This document shows, one piece after another, positions 53,699-61,945 of a stretch of 64,000 nucleotides of DNA (position 1 is the first letter of the stretch; each line of letters begins with the position of its first letter). The DNA comes from RYN-230 sp963720645 (lineage in GTDB: Bacteria; Actinomycetota; Actinomycetes; Streptosporangiales; Streptosporangiaceae). The notes under the pieces are model-generated. The model did no database searches. It was not told the origin of the DNA and saw only the letters and a list, made by a program, of their open reading frames with translations. Position numbers and translations under genes: made by a program. The stretch is taken from the NCBI GenBank assembly GCA_963720645.1, contig CAVRFX010000020.1, positions 29,668 through 93,667 on the forward strand, written 5' to 3'.

Positions 53699-55834
53699 TC
53701 ACCGGGCGGGCCGGTAAACCGAGACTCCGTCGGCCCGGTAGGCAAAGCGGAAACCCGTCTGATGCAAATACTGCACAATGGCAGGATTCGAGTACCACAC
53801 CACGACCCACCCGATATGCATCGTCCGGGCGTCCCGTCGCCCGGCGGCGACCTCGGCCGCGGTCAGCGGGGTATAGGACGACAGTTTCCTGGCGAACAGC
53901 GGCCGTGACTGCTGGGCGGCTGCGGTGAGCGGCGCGGTGACCGGCGGAAAGGTGAAGTGCTGCGTCTTGATCAGCCACGAGTAGAACGCGTGGTGCTTGA
54001 TTGCGTTCAGGGTGGACTGCGGGATCCGGGACACGTAGGCGACGGACCGCGGGTGCCCGTCCGCGGTCGCCATGACCAGGGCCGGGGCCGCGAACCGGCC
54101 ACCGTACTCGGGAATGCCCCCGCGCATCCCGTACGGCACGTCAACCACGATCGACGCGGAATGATCGGCGGCAATCGGCCCGTCCAGCTGGTGGTACGCG
54201 GTGGGCATCGTCCCGATCTTCGGGTTCCCCGCGTAGCCCAGCTCCAGCACGCCCAGCGCGATCACCACGGCGATCAGCGGTCTGGCGTGATAGCGCATCC
54301 AGTTCACCGCCATGCCGGCCAGCAGGGCCGCCGGGACCAGCCCGAGGATGGCCATCCGGTCGGCCTCGCGGAACGCGGACAGGCCCGGGATGCGGACGAA
54401 CCAGGTGTAGGGCAGGAGCGGCGAGACCCGCACCCCGTGCCAGTCCTGCATCCACGGGATGAACTGGCGCTTGGCGACCCAGAGTGACATGCCCAGGGCC
54501 AGCACCGCGCAGCCGGCCCAGAGCACCGCGAGCTGCCAGGCCCGGCGCTGCCGCCAGGCCACGACCAGGCCGATCAGGGCCAGCGCGGTCAGGGTCACGC
54601 CGAACATCGGCAGCCCCTCGTTATCCCGGCTGTGCAGGAACGGCTGGGCCAGGGCCGTGAGCCCGAAATTCGCCACCCGCGGGGTGGCTGAGAACATGCC
54701 GGGCAAGCCGACGCCGTACAGCTTGTCCGTCACCCCGAGCAGCTGCGCGTCGATCTGCAGGCCGCCCCGCACCTGCTCGTGGATCATCGCGGCGAGCTGG
54801 GGGCCGGCCACGATCGCAGCGACCAGCGCGCCCAGCGCGGCCGGCCACAGCCTTCTCACCGAGGGCCGCCACAGCAGCCACGGGAGCAGCACCAGGCCGA
54901 CCAGGATGCCGGTCAGGACGGCCGACTCCGGGTCGGTCAGCACCGCCGCGCCCACCACCACGCCGAGGATGATGGCCTGCCGCCGGCCGGGATTGCGGCG
55001 CAGCCGCACCGAGGCCTCGAGGGCCAGCGGGAGGAACAGCGCCCCGACGGCGATGTTGATGTGGTACCAGTCCTCCTGGGCCAGCATCGCCGACAGGCCG
55101 AAGAACGCGCCGGCCGCGATCGCCCCGGTCTGGCTGGGGATCCACAGCCGGGCGGCCCGGTACATGGCGTAACACAGCAGCCCGGGTACCAGGATGACCA
55201 GCAGGTTGTACGAGACGCTCGGCCCGAAGATCAGCGTGACCGGGGCCAGCAGCAGGCCGGGCAGCGGCATCAGCGTGTGGTAACCGAGCAGCACTCCCGC
55301 GGGGGCCGCCATGTGATTGGTGACCCAGGGATTGGCCAGGTGGCTCAGGCGCCGGGCCATCCACCAGAAACCCCACACGTAGGCGGCGGAGTCCCGCATG
55401 GACGGCAGCCTGCCCGTGATGTAGGTGGCCCGGGGCCAGGTCACCGCCACACCCGCGGCCAGGTAGCAGACGAGCAGAGTCAGCTGCCCCGCCGCCGGAT
55501 GGGCCATGAAGACCCGGAGCACCCGCCGCCGCGGGTCAGCGGCGCCTGTCCCGGTATCCGCCGCGGGGCTATCAGCCGGGGCGCTCTCCGCGGCCGGGCT
55601 TCCTGCTCCCGCGCTTCCCGCACCCGCGCTTCCTGCCGCCGCGGCGGGCGACTGCATCGCGCTCCGGGCGGTGATCAGCGGAACCCGCGGGTCGCGGCCC
55701 GCTCGGTCCATTGGTTCACCCCGTCCAGCGTCCCGTCCGGCGGGCCAGCCCTGCTGGCCCGCGCCGCCGCAGGACGCAGGTACCCGGCCGCCCCCCGCGA
55801 CCACATTGCTTGCGGCGACAGTAGTGCCACTCAT
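53699..55834 (-). CDS. Large multi-pass membrane protein (GT-C-like), intact paralogue
   Basis: A protein of up to 711 residues; the ATG at 55834 or an internal GTG/ATG in the N-terminal tail may be used. After an Ala/Gly/Pro-rich tail (SAGAGSAGAGS repeats) come about ten helices, such as LTLLVCYLAAGVAVTWPRAT, YHTLMPLPGLLLAPVTLIFG and LALIGLVVAW. The extracytoplasmic end includes YTWFVRIPGLSAFREADRM and HIGWVVVWYSNPAIVQYL and ends VSVYRPAR. Its close relation to the preceding gene, with the same motif order, suggests a tandem duplication. They may modify or transport cell-surface saccharides. The start lies divergent to the RsbW-like gene. Confidence 0.8.
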   Translation of the reverse strand: MSGTTVAASNVVAGGGRVPASCGGAGQQGWPAGRDAGRGEPMDRAGRDPRVPLITARSAMQSPAAAAGSAGAGSAGAGSPAAESAPADSPAADTGTGAADPRRRVLRVFMAHPAAGQLTLLVCYLAAGVAVTWPRATYITGRLPSMRDSAAYVWGFWWMARRLSHLANPWVTNHMAAPAGVLLGYHTLMPLPGLLLAPVTLIFGPSVSYNLLVILVPGLLCYAMYRAARLWIPSQTGAIAAGAFFGLSAMLAQEDWYHINIAVGALFLPLALEASVRLRRNPGRRQAIILGVVVGAAVLTDPESAVLTGILVGLVLLPWLLWRPSVRRLWPAALGALVAAIVAGPQLAAMIHEQVRGGLQIDAQLLGVTDKLYGVGLPGMFSATPRVANFGLTALAQPFLHSRDNEGLPMFGVTLTALALIGLVVAWRQRRAWQLAVLWAGCAVLALGMSLWVAKRQFIPWMQDWHGVRVSPLLPYTWFVRIPGLSAFREADRMAILGLVPAALLAGMAVNWMRYHARPLIAVVIALGVLELGYAGNPKIGTMPTAYHQLDGPIAADHSASIVVDVPYGMRGGIPEYGGRFAAPALVMATADGHPRSVAYVSRIPQSTLNAIKHHAFYSWLIKTQHFTFPPVTAPLTAAAQQSRPLFARKLSSYTPLTAAEVAAGRRDARTMHIGWVVVWYSNPAIVQYLHQTGFRFAYRADGVSVYRPAR

Positions 55835-55972
55835 GCTAAACGGGATCGCCAGTGCCCTGGGACGTATTCACCCGCCGGGCGGCCCACCCGGTTTCCCAGG
55901 CCCGCTGGCTGGGCATTCCCGCTCGCAGGAGGAAGGCGACTATCGCGGCCACGGGGCGGGGCGCGCAGGGAG

Positions 55973-56572
55973 GTGAGGGCCGCGAGCGTCGTTCTGCTCC
56001 CATGTGTCCCGTCCAGCGTCGCCGTCGCCCGCGGCCGGATCGCCGCTGAACTGCGCGAGGCGGGTCTCCCGGCCACCGCCGTGGCCGATGCCGCCCTGGT
56101 CACCAGCGAGCTGCTGAGCAACGCGATCCTGCACGCCCGGCCGCTGCCTGACGCCCGGATCCGGGTGGCCTGGATCCTCTCCGCCTCCACCGTGGAGGTC
56201 ATCGTCAGCGACGGGGGCAGCATGACCCGGCCCCGGGCGTCGCGGCCGTCACTGTCCTCGATCGGCGGCCGCGGCCTGGGCATCGTGGAGCACCTCGCGT
56301 CCAGCTGGGGAGTACGCGCGGACGAGCGGGGCACCACCGTGTGGGCGGTCCTGCCCGCCCCGCGGGACGGCACCGCCGGGCCCCGGGGCGGCGGTCCCGG
56401 CGGTACCGCCGCATCCGCTGGCCGCCCGGCCGGCGGCGCGGTTGACGGCCAGCTGGACGGCCAGCTGGACGGCCAGCTGGACGGGATGGCGGGCGGGCCG
56501 GCCGCGGCGGATGGGGCGGGCTGCGGCCTCGACGGCGCGGGACGGCAGCCGCGGCGTAATGAACACGTCTAG
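55973..56572 (+). CDS. RsbW-like anti-sigma regulatory kinase (HATPase)
   Basis: A 199-residue protein with the GHKL ATPase fold: VTSELLSNAILHARPLPDA (N-box), VEVIVSDGGSMTRP (G1) and GGRGLGIVEHLASSWGVR (G2). It resembles serine kinases that inhibit sigma factors or phosphorylate STAS antagonists. GTG at 55973 has GGGAG upstream. The C-terminal 60 residues are low complexity with a DGQL repeat. A STAS protein is encoded 2.3 kb downstream, a plausible partner. Confidence 0.8.
   Translation: MRAASVVLLPCVPSSVAVARGRIAAELREAGLPATAVADAALVTSELLSNAILHARPLPDARIRVAWILSASTVEVIVSDGGSMTRPRASRPSLSSIGGRGLGIVEHLASSWGVRADERGTTVWAVLPAPRDGTAGPRGGGPGGTAASAGRPAGGAVDGQLDGQLDGQLDGMAGGPAAADGAGCGLDGAGRQPRRNEHV
56444..56479. 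repeat. Triple 12-bp repeat GACGGCCAGCTG in the RsbW-like gene
   Basis: Three exact copies encode DGQL units at the protein's C-terminal tail. The unit length keeps the frame, so the number could vary. Confidence 0.85.
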
Positions 56573-56672
56573 TGATCATTTAATGAGGATGCGTAATCGG
56601 CCACGGAAGTGGTGATACTCCCTCCGAGGGGTCATCCGTGCGCGGGGGCGTGGATGACGGGCGGGGGGAATT

Positions 56673-58055
56673 GTGAGTTACACCCACGGCGCGGACAGTG
56701 AGGCCGGCCGGCTGCGCACCGTACTCGTCCACCGTCCGGGCCCCGAGCTGAAACGTATCTCGCCCCGCAGCCGCGGCTGCATCCTGTTCGACCGGCTGCC
56801 CTGGGTGACCCGCGCCCAGCAGGAGCACGATGCGTTCACGCAGGTCCTCCGCGACCACGGCGTCGAGGTCCTCTACGTCACCGAACTGCTGCAGGACGCG
56901 CTCGAGTACGCGCCCGCCCGCGAGGCCGCGGTCAGCTCGGCCCTGGATGACCGCTGGCTCGGCGACGATCTCCGCGCGGCCGTCCGGGACCACCTGGAGG
57001 GCCTCGATCCGGAGACGCTCGCCCAGGCGCTCATCGCCGGCGTCACCCCTGGTGAGCTGAGCGCCGGGCGCGGCGTGGTCTACGAGCTCCTCGACCGGCA
57101 TGATTTCGTCATCGACCCCCTGCCCAACCTGATGTTCACCAGGGATTCGAGTGTGTGGATCGGGGACCGGGTGGCGGTGTCCAGCCTCGGCGCCCGGGGC
57201 CGGGAAGCCCGGCTCCTGGCCGTGCTGTACGCCCACCACCCGAGGTTCACCGGGACCAAGATGCTCTACGGCCCGGACCTGGAGCCGATCGCCGGCGGGG
57301 ACATCGTGCTCCTCGCCCCCGGCGTGATCGCGGTGGGCGTCAGCGAGCAGACCAGCCCGGCGGGCGTGGAACGGCTCGCCCGGCAGGCCTTCCTCGCCGG
57401 GCTCGCGCACACCGTGCTGGCGGTGCCGATCCACCGGACGGGCGCCCCCCACCTGGACACGATCTGCACCGTGATCGACGGCGGTGTCATCGTGATGCAC
57501 CCGGCGCTCGCCTACACGCTGACCGTGCACACGATCACGCCGCGCGGCGACGGGCTGCGGGTGTCCCGGCCCCAGCCGTTCATGGCGGCGGCGGCGCAGG
57601 CCATGGGCATCGACCGGCTGACCGTGATCGACACCGGCCTGGATCCGCGCACCAGCCCGGGTGGCCCGTGGGACGGCCGCCCGTGGGACGGCGCCCAGTG
57701 GGACGACGGCGGCAACGCCCTGTCCCTCGGCCGCGGGCTGGCGGTCTGCGATGAGCGGAACCTGGAGACCAACGCCAGGCTCGCCGCGGCCGGGGTCCAG
57801 GTCATCCCGGTGCCCGCGAGCGAGCTGGGCAGCGGGCGGGGCGGCCCGCGCTGCATGTCATGCGCGGTGACCAGGGACCCGGCCGCCGGGCCGGCCCGGG
57901 CCGCCGGGCCGGGTACGCCTGCGGGCCAGGCCACCCGTCCTGACCTGGCCCCGTGCCCGCGACCCGTGCCCGCGGTGAGCAACCCTCACGGCCTGGGCGT
58001 CCAGCCCCCCGAAGCCCAGGACGCCCTGGCCCAGCAACTGGTCCAGGCCCGGTAA
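56673..58055 (+). CDS. Arginine deiminase-like protein with one substituted active-site residue
   Basis: A 460-residue protein of the guanidine-modifying superfamily. Motifs: LVHRPGPELKRI, NLMFTRDSSVWIG with Asp158, HLDTICTVIDG with His260 and Asp262, and RGGPRCMSCAV with the catalytic cysteine Cys394. The block usually EGGD reads IAGGDIV, so the catalytic Glu is Ala207 here. A 20-residue insertion (GGPWDGRPWDGAQWDDGG in part) and a C-terminal extension of 60 Pro-rich residues are unusual. ADI converts arginine to citrulline and ammonia. No arcB, arcC or arcD follows. GTG at 56673 is the start. It may be inactive or altered in specificity. Confidence 0.82.
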   Translation: MSYTHGADSEAGRLRTVLVHRPGPELKRISPRSRGCILFDRLPWVTRAQQEHDAFTQVLRDHGVEVLYVTELLQDALEYAPAREAAVSSALDDRWLGDDLRAAVRDHLEGLDPETLAQALIAGVTPGELSAGRGVVYELLDRHDFVIDPLPNLMFTRDSSVWIGDRVAVSSLGARGREARLLAVLYAHHPRFTGTKMLYGPDLEPIAGGDIVLLAPGVIAVGVSEQTSPAGVERLARQAFLAGLAHTVLAVPIHRTGAPHLDTICTVIDGGVIVMHPALAYTLTVHTITPRGDGLRVSRPQPFMAAAAQAMGIDRLTVIDTGLDPRTSPGGPWDGRPWDGAQWDDGGNALSLGRGLAVCDERNLETNARLAAAGVQVIPVPASELGSGRGGPRCMSCAVTRDPAAGPARAAGPGTPAGQATRPDLAPCPRPVPAVSNPHGLGVQPPEAQDALAQQLVQAR

Positions 58056-58063
58056 GGCCCGGG

Positions 58064-58729
58064 TCAGGCGGACGGCGGCCGGTCCACCACCTCGGCCAGG
58101 ATGCTGAACGTCGGGCAGGGCCAGCGCCACATGCAGCTCCGGCAGCGCCGGATGGGACTGCTCGGGTCGGTGGTGATGCCGCCCGCGTCCAGCGGCTGGT
58201 GCAGATCGATGAGACGGCCCGCGAGCTCAGTGAACTGCAGGATCTGCTCCCGCGCCTCAGCCAGGAAGGCCAGGTCCCCGGGGCTCATCCGGGCGCTCAC
58301 CGGGACCACGCCCTCGCGGTTGATCAGCCGGGTGTAGTGCCGGCTGCTCGCCAGCCAGGATGACGCGCCCGCGGCCCGGGACCGCAGCCCTTCCATGTCG
58401 GCCCGGATCCGCGCCCGCTGCCCCTCCACGTCAGCCACCCAGGACACCGGGCCCGGGGCCGGGGCAGGGTCCGGGTACGCCGGGCCGGGATCACCAGGCC
58501 GCACCCCCGGCACGGTCGGCAGCATGTCCTCCGCGAGCGGCGCGGCCAGCGGCCCGGTGCCCAGCGGCCCGGCGGTCACGGGCCCGGTGGTCACCGGCTC
58601 AGCCGGCAAGGGTGCCGCCAGCATGTCCGGCAGGGGCGCGGACAGCGGTATCGGCCCGGCTGCATCCACATTCGGTAGCGGCCGCAGGGTCGCCGTCTTG
58701 GGTTCTGGCTGCTCTGGCAAGGGGTACAT
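58064..58729 (-). CDS. Uncharacterised actinobacterial protein with a C-terminal cysteine cluster
   Basis: About 221 residues from an ATG at 58729 with GGAG upstream. The first half is Pro/Ala-rich and probably disordered. The second half has a helical stretch (VEGQRARIRADMEGLRSRAAG, LAFLAEAREQILQFTELAGRLIDLHQPL) and ends with RRCRSCMWRWPCPTF, three cysteines that could bind a metal. Proteins with such a tail occur in actinomycetes; I do not know a function. It converges with the ADI-like gene. Confidence 0.6.
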   Translation of the reverse strand: MYPLPEQPEPKTATLRPLPNVDAAGPIPLSAPLPDMLAAPLPAEPVTTGPVTAGPLGTGPLAAPLAEDMLPTVPGVRPGDPGPAYPDPAPAPGPVSWVADVEGQRARIRADMEGLRSRAAGASSWLASSRHYTRLINREGVVPVSARMSPGDLAFLAEAREQILQFTELAGRLIDLHQPLDAGGITTDPSSPIRRCRSCMWRWPCPTFSILAEVVDRPPSA

Positions 58730-58864
58730 CCCGGGGGCTCCGCCTCGCTGGTGCCGGCAACAGGTCGGTTCCTCTCCAGCTTGGCGCAGAAATGCCCAGT
58801 CCGCCTGCGATTTAACCGTGTGCTCTCCGTAAGCATCTGGTCCTCGGCGCATGGCGGCGGTAGG

Positions 58865-59212
58865 GTGCCGCTCGTGGAGCTAAAGGTTTCGAGTCGCAGC
58901 GAGGGTGACCACGTCGTTGTAGCCCTGTCCGGCGAGATCGACCTTTACACCGCCCCGAGGCTGCAGAGCCAGTTGCTCTCGCAGCTGAACGTGGACCACC
59001 CGGTGCGGCTCGTGGTGGACATGTCCGGGGTCGACTTCTGCGACTCCACCGGCATGAACGTGCTGCTGGCCGCCCAGCGGATGGCCCGCGAGCACGGCGG
59101 CAACGTCGAGCTCAGCGGCCCGCGGCCCGCGGTGCGCAAGATCCTGCAGGTGACCGGCCTGGAGTCGGTGTTCACGGTGACCGGCGAGGGCGCCCCGGTT
59201 TCCGGCCAGTAG
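58865..59212 (+). CDS. STAS-domain anti-sigma factor antagonist
   Basis: A 115-residue protein with the SpoIIAA/RsbV fold: VVVALSGEIDLYTAPRL and LVVDMSGVDFCDSTGMNVLLAAQ. The Ser in DSTG is the residue that RsbW-type kinases phosphorylate. It would bind an anti-sigma kinase and release its sigma factor. GTG at 58865 or 58874 is the start. Its likely kinase is the RsbW-like protein encoded upstream at 55973. Confidence 0.88.
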   Translation: MPLVELKVSSRSEGDHVVVALSGEIDLYTAPRLQSQLLSQLNVDHPVRLVVDMSGVDFCDSTGMNVLLAAQRMAREHGGNVELSGPRPAVRKILQVTGLESVFTVTGEGAPVSGQ

Positions 59213-59267
59213 GCACGCGCCGGTATCTGTGCCCGGCCACCAGGCTCCTGGCCACTAGGATCGGCGC

Positions 59268-60038
59268 ATGCCGCCGAGCGGTGACGTCGCCATCGTCATT
59301 CCAGCCAAGGACGAGTCCGAACGCATCCAGGCGACCCTGAAAGCGGCCGCAGGCGTCCCCGGCGCCGACATGCTCGTCGTCGTGGACGACGGGTCCGGGG
59401 ACGACACGGGTTTCGTTGCGGAAAATGCGGGAGCGATAGTCCTGCGGCACGGGCGCACCCGCGGTAAGGGCGCGGCGATGGAAACCGGCGCCGAGGCGGT
59501 CGGGCTGCTGGAGCGCAGCGAGGATCGCGCCGTGCCCCGGCACCTGCTGTTCCTCGACGCTGACCTGGCTGAGTCCGCGGCTTACGCGGCGGCGCTCGTG
59601 CAGCCGGTGCGTGACGGCCTGGCCGACATGACCATCGCGGTGTTCACCGAGCGGGTCCGGGCGGGCGGGCACGGCTTCGTGGTCGCCCTGTCGGGGTCGG
59701 GCATCAGGCGGGCCACCGGCTGGCTGCCCGCGCAGCCGCTCAACGGGCAGCGGTGCCTGACCCGCGCCGCGTTCGAGGCCGCCCGCCCGCTCGCCCCGGG
59801 CTGGGGCGCAGAGACGGGCATGACCATCGACCTGCTCCGCCGGGGCCTGCGGGTGACCGAGGTGGAGGTGCCGATGGCGCACCGGGCCACCGGCGGCGAC
59901 TGGCGCGCGCAAGTGCACCGCGCCCGCCAGTTCGCGGGCGTGGCCGGGGCGCTGGCCGCCCGGGAGCCCGCCGTGCAGACCGTGCTGCACAAAGCCCGGC
60001 GGGCGGCGGCGCGGGCGCGGCCGCCGTCCCGCGGCTAG
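59268..60038 (+). CDS. GT2-family glycosyltransferase
   Basis: A 256-residue GT-A protein. The start VAIVIPAKDESERIQATL has the nucleotide-sugar pocket, DMLVVVDDGSGDDTGFVAE follows, HLLFLDADLAESA holds the DxD-like metal site, and GWGAETGMTIDLLRRGLRVTEVEV is the acceptor part. It resembles glucosyl-3-phosphoglycerate-synthase-type or dolichol-type GT2 enzymes. ATG at 59268 sits in a weak context. It is convergent with the Clp-N protein gene. Confidence 0.82.
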   Translation: MPPSGDVAIVIPAKDESERIQATLKAAAGVPGADMLVVVDDGSGDDTGFVAENAGAIVLRHGRTRGKGAAMETGAEAVGLLERSEDRAVPRHLLFLDADLAESAAYAAALVQPVRDGLADMTIAVFTERVRAGGHGFVVALSGSGIRRATGWLPAQPLNGQRCLTRAAFEAARPLAPGWGAETGMTIDLLRRGLRVTEVEVPMAHRATGGDWRAQVHRARQFAGVAGALAAREPAVQTVLHKARRAAARARPPSRG

Positions 60039-60139
60039 ACCGCTGACCCGCGGCTGGACCGCTGACCCGGGGCCAGACCGTTGAGCCGCGGCCCCGCCTT
60101 CCGCGGCGCCGCTTTCCGTGGGCCCCGCCGCCGGGCTGG

Positions 60140-60959
60140 TCAGGCGGTTTGCTGGGTGGGGTCCTCCGGGCGCCGGGCCGGGCTGGCCGGGCTCGATGCC
60201 GTGCTGCAGCAGCAGCCTCTGCAGCCGGTTCACCTCGCCCCGCAGCCAGTCGAGTTCCCGGCCCAGCGTGGCCACGTCCACCCCGGCCGACCAGCGCGCG
60301 ATCAGGCGCTCCCGCTCGGCCAGCAGCTCCTTCTCGCTATCGCGGGCGGCCGCGGCCCGGTCGAGATCCTTGGCGTTGACGGCCGCGTCCTTGGCCTGCC
60401 GGGCCAGGTCGATCCGGGTGTCGTAGTCCCGGATGCCGGGCGGGGTGATGACGTGACTCGGCGCCTGCCGGTCCTGGCTCACCAGCTGGAGGACCTGGTC
60501 GCGCACCTTGGGGACGGTAAGGCCGAGGCGGTGCAGCACATGCCAGCCGACCCCGTCTCCCTCGCGCACCAGGCCGAGCAGGATGTGCTCGGTGCCCACG
60601 TGCAGGTGACCCAGGTGGACGGCCTCCCGGACCGCGAGCTCCAGGACCTTCTTGCTCCGCGGCGTCAGCGGGATGTGCCCGGCCGGCTCGGCCTGGCCCT
60701 CGCCGATGATGTCGAGGACCTGCTCGCGGGCGGCCTCCGGGCTGATCCCCAGCACGTGCAGGGCCCGGCCCGCCACCCCGTCGCGGTCCCGCAGCAGCCC
60801 GAGCAGCAGGTGCTCGGTACCGATATACCCGTGGTGCAGCGCCCGCGCTTCCTGCTGGGCCGAGATGACCACTTCGCGGGCCCGCGGGCTGAACCGGCGG
60901 AACGTCAGGTCCCCCTTGCGCCGGGTGTTCCGCCTCAGATTCGGCAGCCATCCATGCAT
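60140..60959 (-). CDS. Clp-N double-repeat protein, frameshift near the end
   Basis: ATG at 60959 is preceded by a strong AAGGAGG five bases away. The protein has a basic start (LRRNTRRKGDLTFRRF) and two Clp-N repeats: REVVISAQQEARALHHGYIGTE with LLLGLLRDRDGVA, and KKVLELAVREAVHLGHLHVGTE with ILLGLVREGDGVG. A coiled segment (AARDSEKELLAERERLIARW) follows. The usual ending ARRPEDPTQQTA is in another frame, so a change near 60170 is inferred. Such proteins are related to the adaptor-binding domain of ClpC. The frame is open upstream into the toxin gene without a stop. Confidence 0.82.
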
Positions 60960-61424
60960 CGGAGCCTCCTTGGCTGGTGACAGGGGAACGGCTGGTTCGC
61001 AGTAGGCGGAGATCCGGGGGGCCAGCCACGCCGCGAGGTCGGTGGCGGACCGCCGTCCGGCGGCCAGGTCGGCGACCAGGCCCGCCGTGGTCTCGGCCGG
61101 CTCGAGATCGACCTGCCAGCCGTTGATGGCCAGGAACGTGATGATCGCGAGCATGGCGGCCCGCTCGTTACCGCGGGGCAGTGGGCGGTGCCGGATGAGG
61201 GCGCTGAGCAGGCCGGCCGCGCGGTCCGCCGGGTCGCTGGCGGCATCGCCCGAACCCGTTCCGGCGGATGAGGCCCGGCCCGGCCGGGGTCCAGGGGCTT
61301 CCGCCTCAGCGAGGGCGGCTTCGGCGGCGGCGACATCCATCAGGTCGAGCGCGTCCATGGCGTCCAGCCCCAGGACGCGCCCGGCGATGACGCCCAGGGC
61401 GCCCAGGTCGAGCGGTGTCATCAC
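60960..61424 (-). CDS. Fic/Doc-type toxin, no stop codon before the Clp-N protein
   Basis: About 155 residues from the ATG at 61424, which overlaps the antitoxin stop (ATGA). The Doc-type core is HRPLPRGNERAAMLAIITFL, a variant of HxFxxGNxR, preceded by a helical part and a spacer rich in Ala/Glu/Pro. These toxins transfer AMP or phosphate to protein targets such as EF-Tu. No stop codon separates this frame from the downstream Clp-N gene, which has its own ribosome site and start. Either a fusion protein exists or a base is missing. The antitoxin is a ribbon-helix-helix protein. Confidence 0.72.
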
Positions 61425-61639
61425 CGCTCGTCCCGCAGCATCTCGAGGATCCGCTGATGGCGGGCGACGTTGTCCTCCAGCAGCTGGATGAACCGCTCGT
61501 CCCGCTGCCGCTCCTCCACCAGTGCGGCGATCGCCTCGCGCACCACGTCCGACACGGACCGGCCCTCGACCTCGGCCACCGCCTCGAGTCGTTCGGCGAG
61601 CCCGGGATCCAGCCGCAGCACCATGTTCTTGGTCCGCAT
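61421..61639 (-). CDS. Ribbon-helix-helix antitoxin
   Basis: A 72-residue CopG/RHH protein: NMVLRLDPGLAERLEAVAEVEGRSVSDVVREAI is the DNA-binding fold, and a coiled tail (QRDERFIQLLEDNVARHQRIL) would bind the toxin. ATG at 61639 has AGAGGTGGCCTG upstream. It overlaps the Fic/Doc gene. A perfect palindrome lies 16 bases before the start and is likely its operator. Confidence 0.85.
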   Translation of the reverse strand: MRTKNMVLRLDPGLAERLEAVAEVEGRSVSDVVREAIAALVEERQRDERFIQLLEDNVARHQRILEMLRDER

Positions 61640-61654
61640 CAGGCCACCTCTCGC

Positions 61655-61670
61655 TGATATCGAGATATCA
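61655..61670. promoter_or_regulatory. Operator of the toxin-antitoxin module (TGATATC-GA-GATATCA)
   Basis: A perfect palindrome of seven-base arms with a GA centre lies 16 bases upstream of the antitoxin start; CACGATACCA next to it offers a further half site. RHH antitoxins typically bind such short repeats and repress their operon. Confidence 0.75.
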
Positions 61671-61714
61671 CGATACCACGAGACCAACGGAAGCCGGGCC
61701 GGGCTGCACCCACG

Positions 61715-61778
61715 TTTCACGTAAACGGTGCACTCCGGAGGGTGATTTGCCCGGTTTACCTGCACCGCTTACGTGAAA
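61715..61778. repeat. Imperfect inverted repeat with 18-base arms
   Basis: TTTCACGTAAACGGTGCA (61715-61732) and TGCACCGCTTACGTGAAA (61761-61778) match at 17 of 18 positions across a 28-base spacer. It lies in the 300-base gap between the antitoxin gene and pheA. It could be a palindromic mobile sequence, a regulator site or a terminator hairpin. Confidence 0.75.
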
Positions 61779-61945
61779 TGTCGCGGGCGCGGCGCCCGGG
61801 CGGCGTTCCCGCCGGCCGCCGGCGCCCGGGGCACCACCCCCGGCCGCTGGTATTCTCACGCACTGTTACGGGACGCCCGTTGGCAGGCGCAGCCCGTGAG
61901 CTCCGCGCAGCCCTCCCGCGTGAGCGGCCATCCAGCGAAGGTGAC

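Noticed and set aside
54779..55972. Very long plus-strand frame opposite the GT-C-like gene
   Set aside because: It is on the antisense strand of a conserved membrane protein; only the part after 55973 has RsbW-like motifs. The long upstream part is a codon-bias shadow of high-GC DNA.
59172..60139. Extension of the Clp-N frame to 59172
   Set aside because: It lies antisense over the intact GT2 gene and has no domain; the natural end of the protein is in another frame at 60140.
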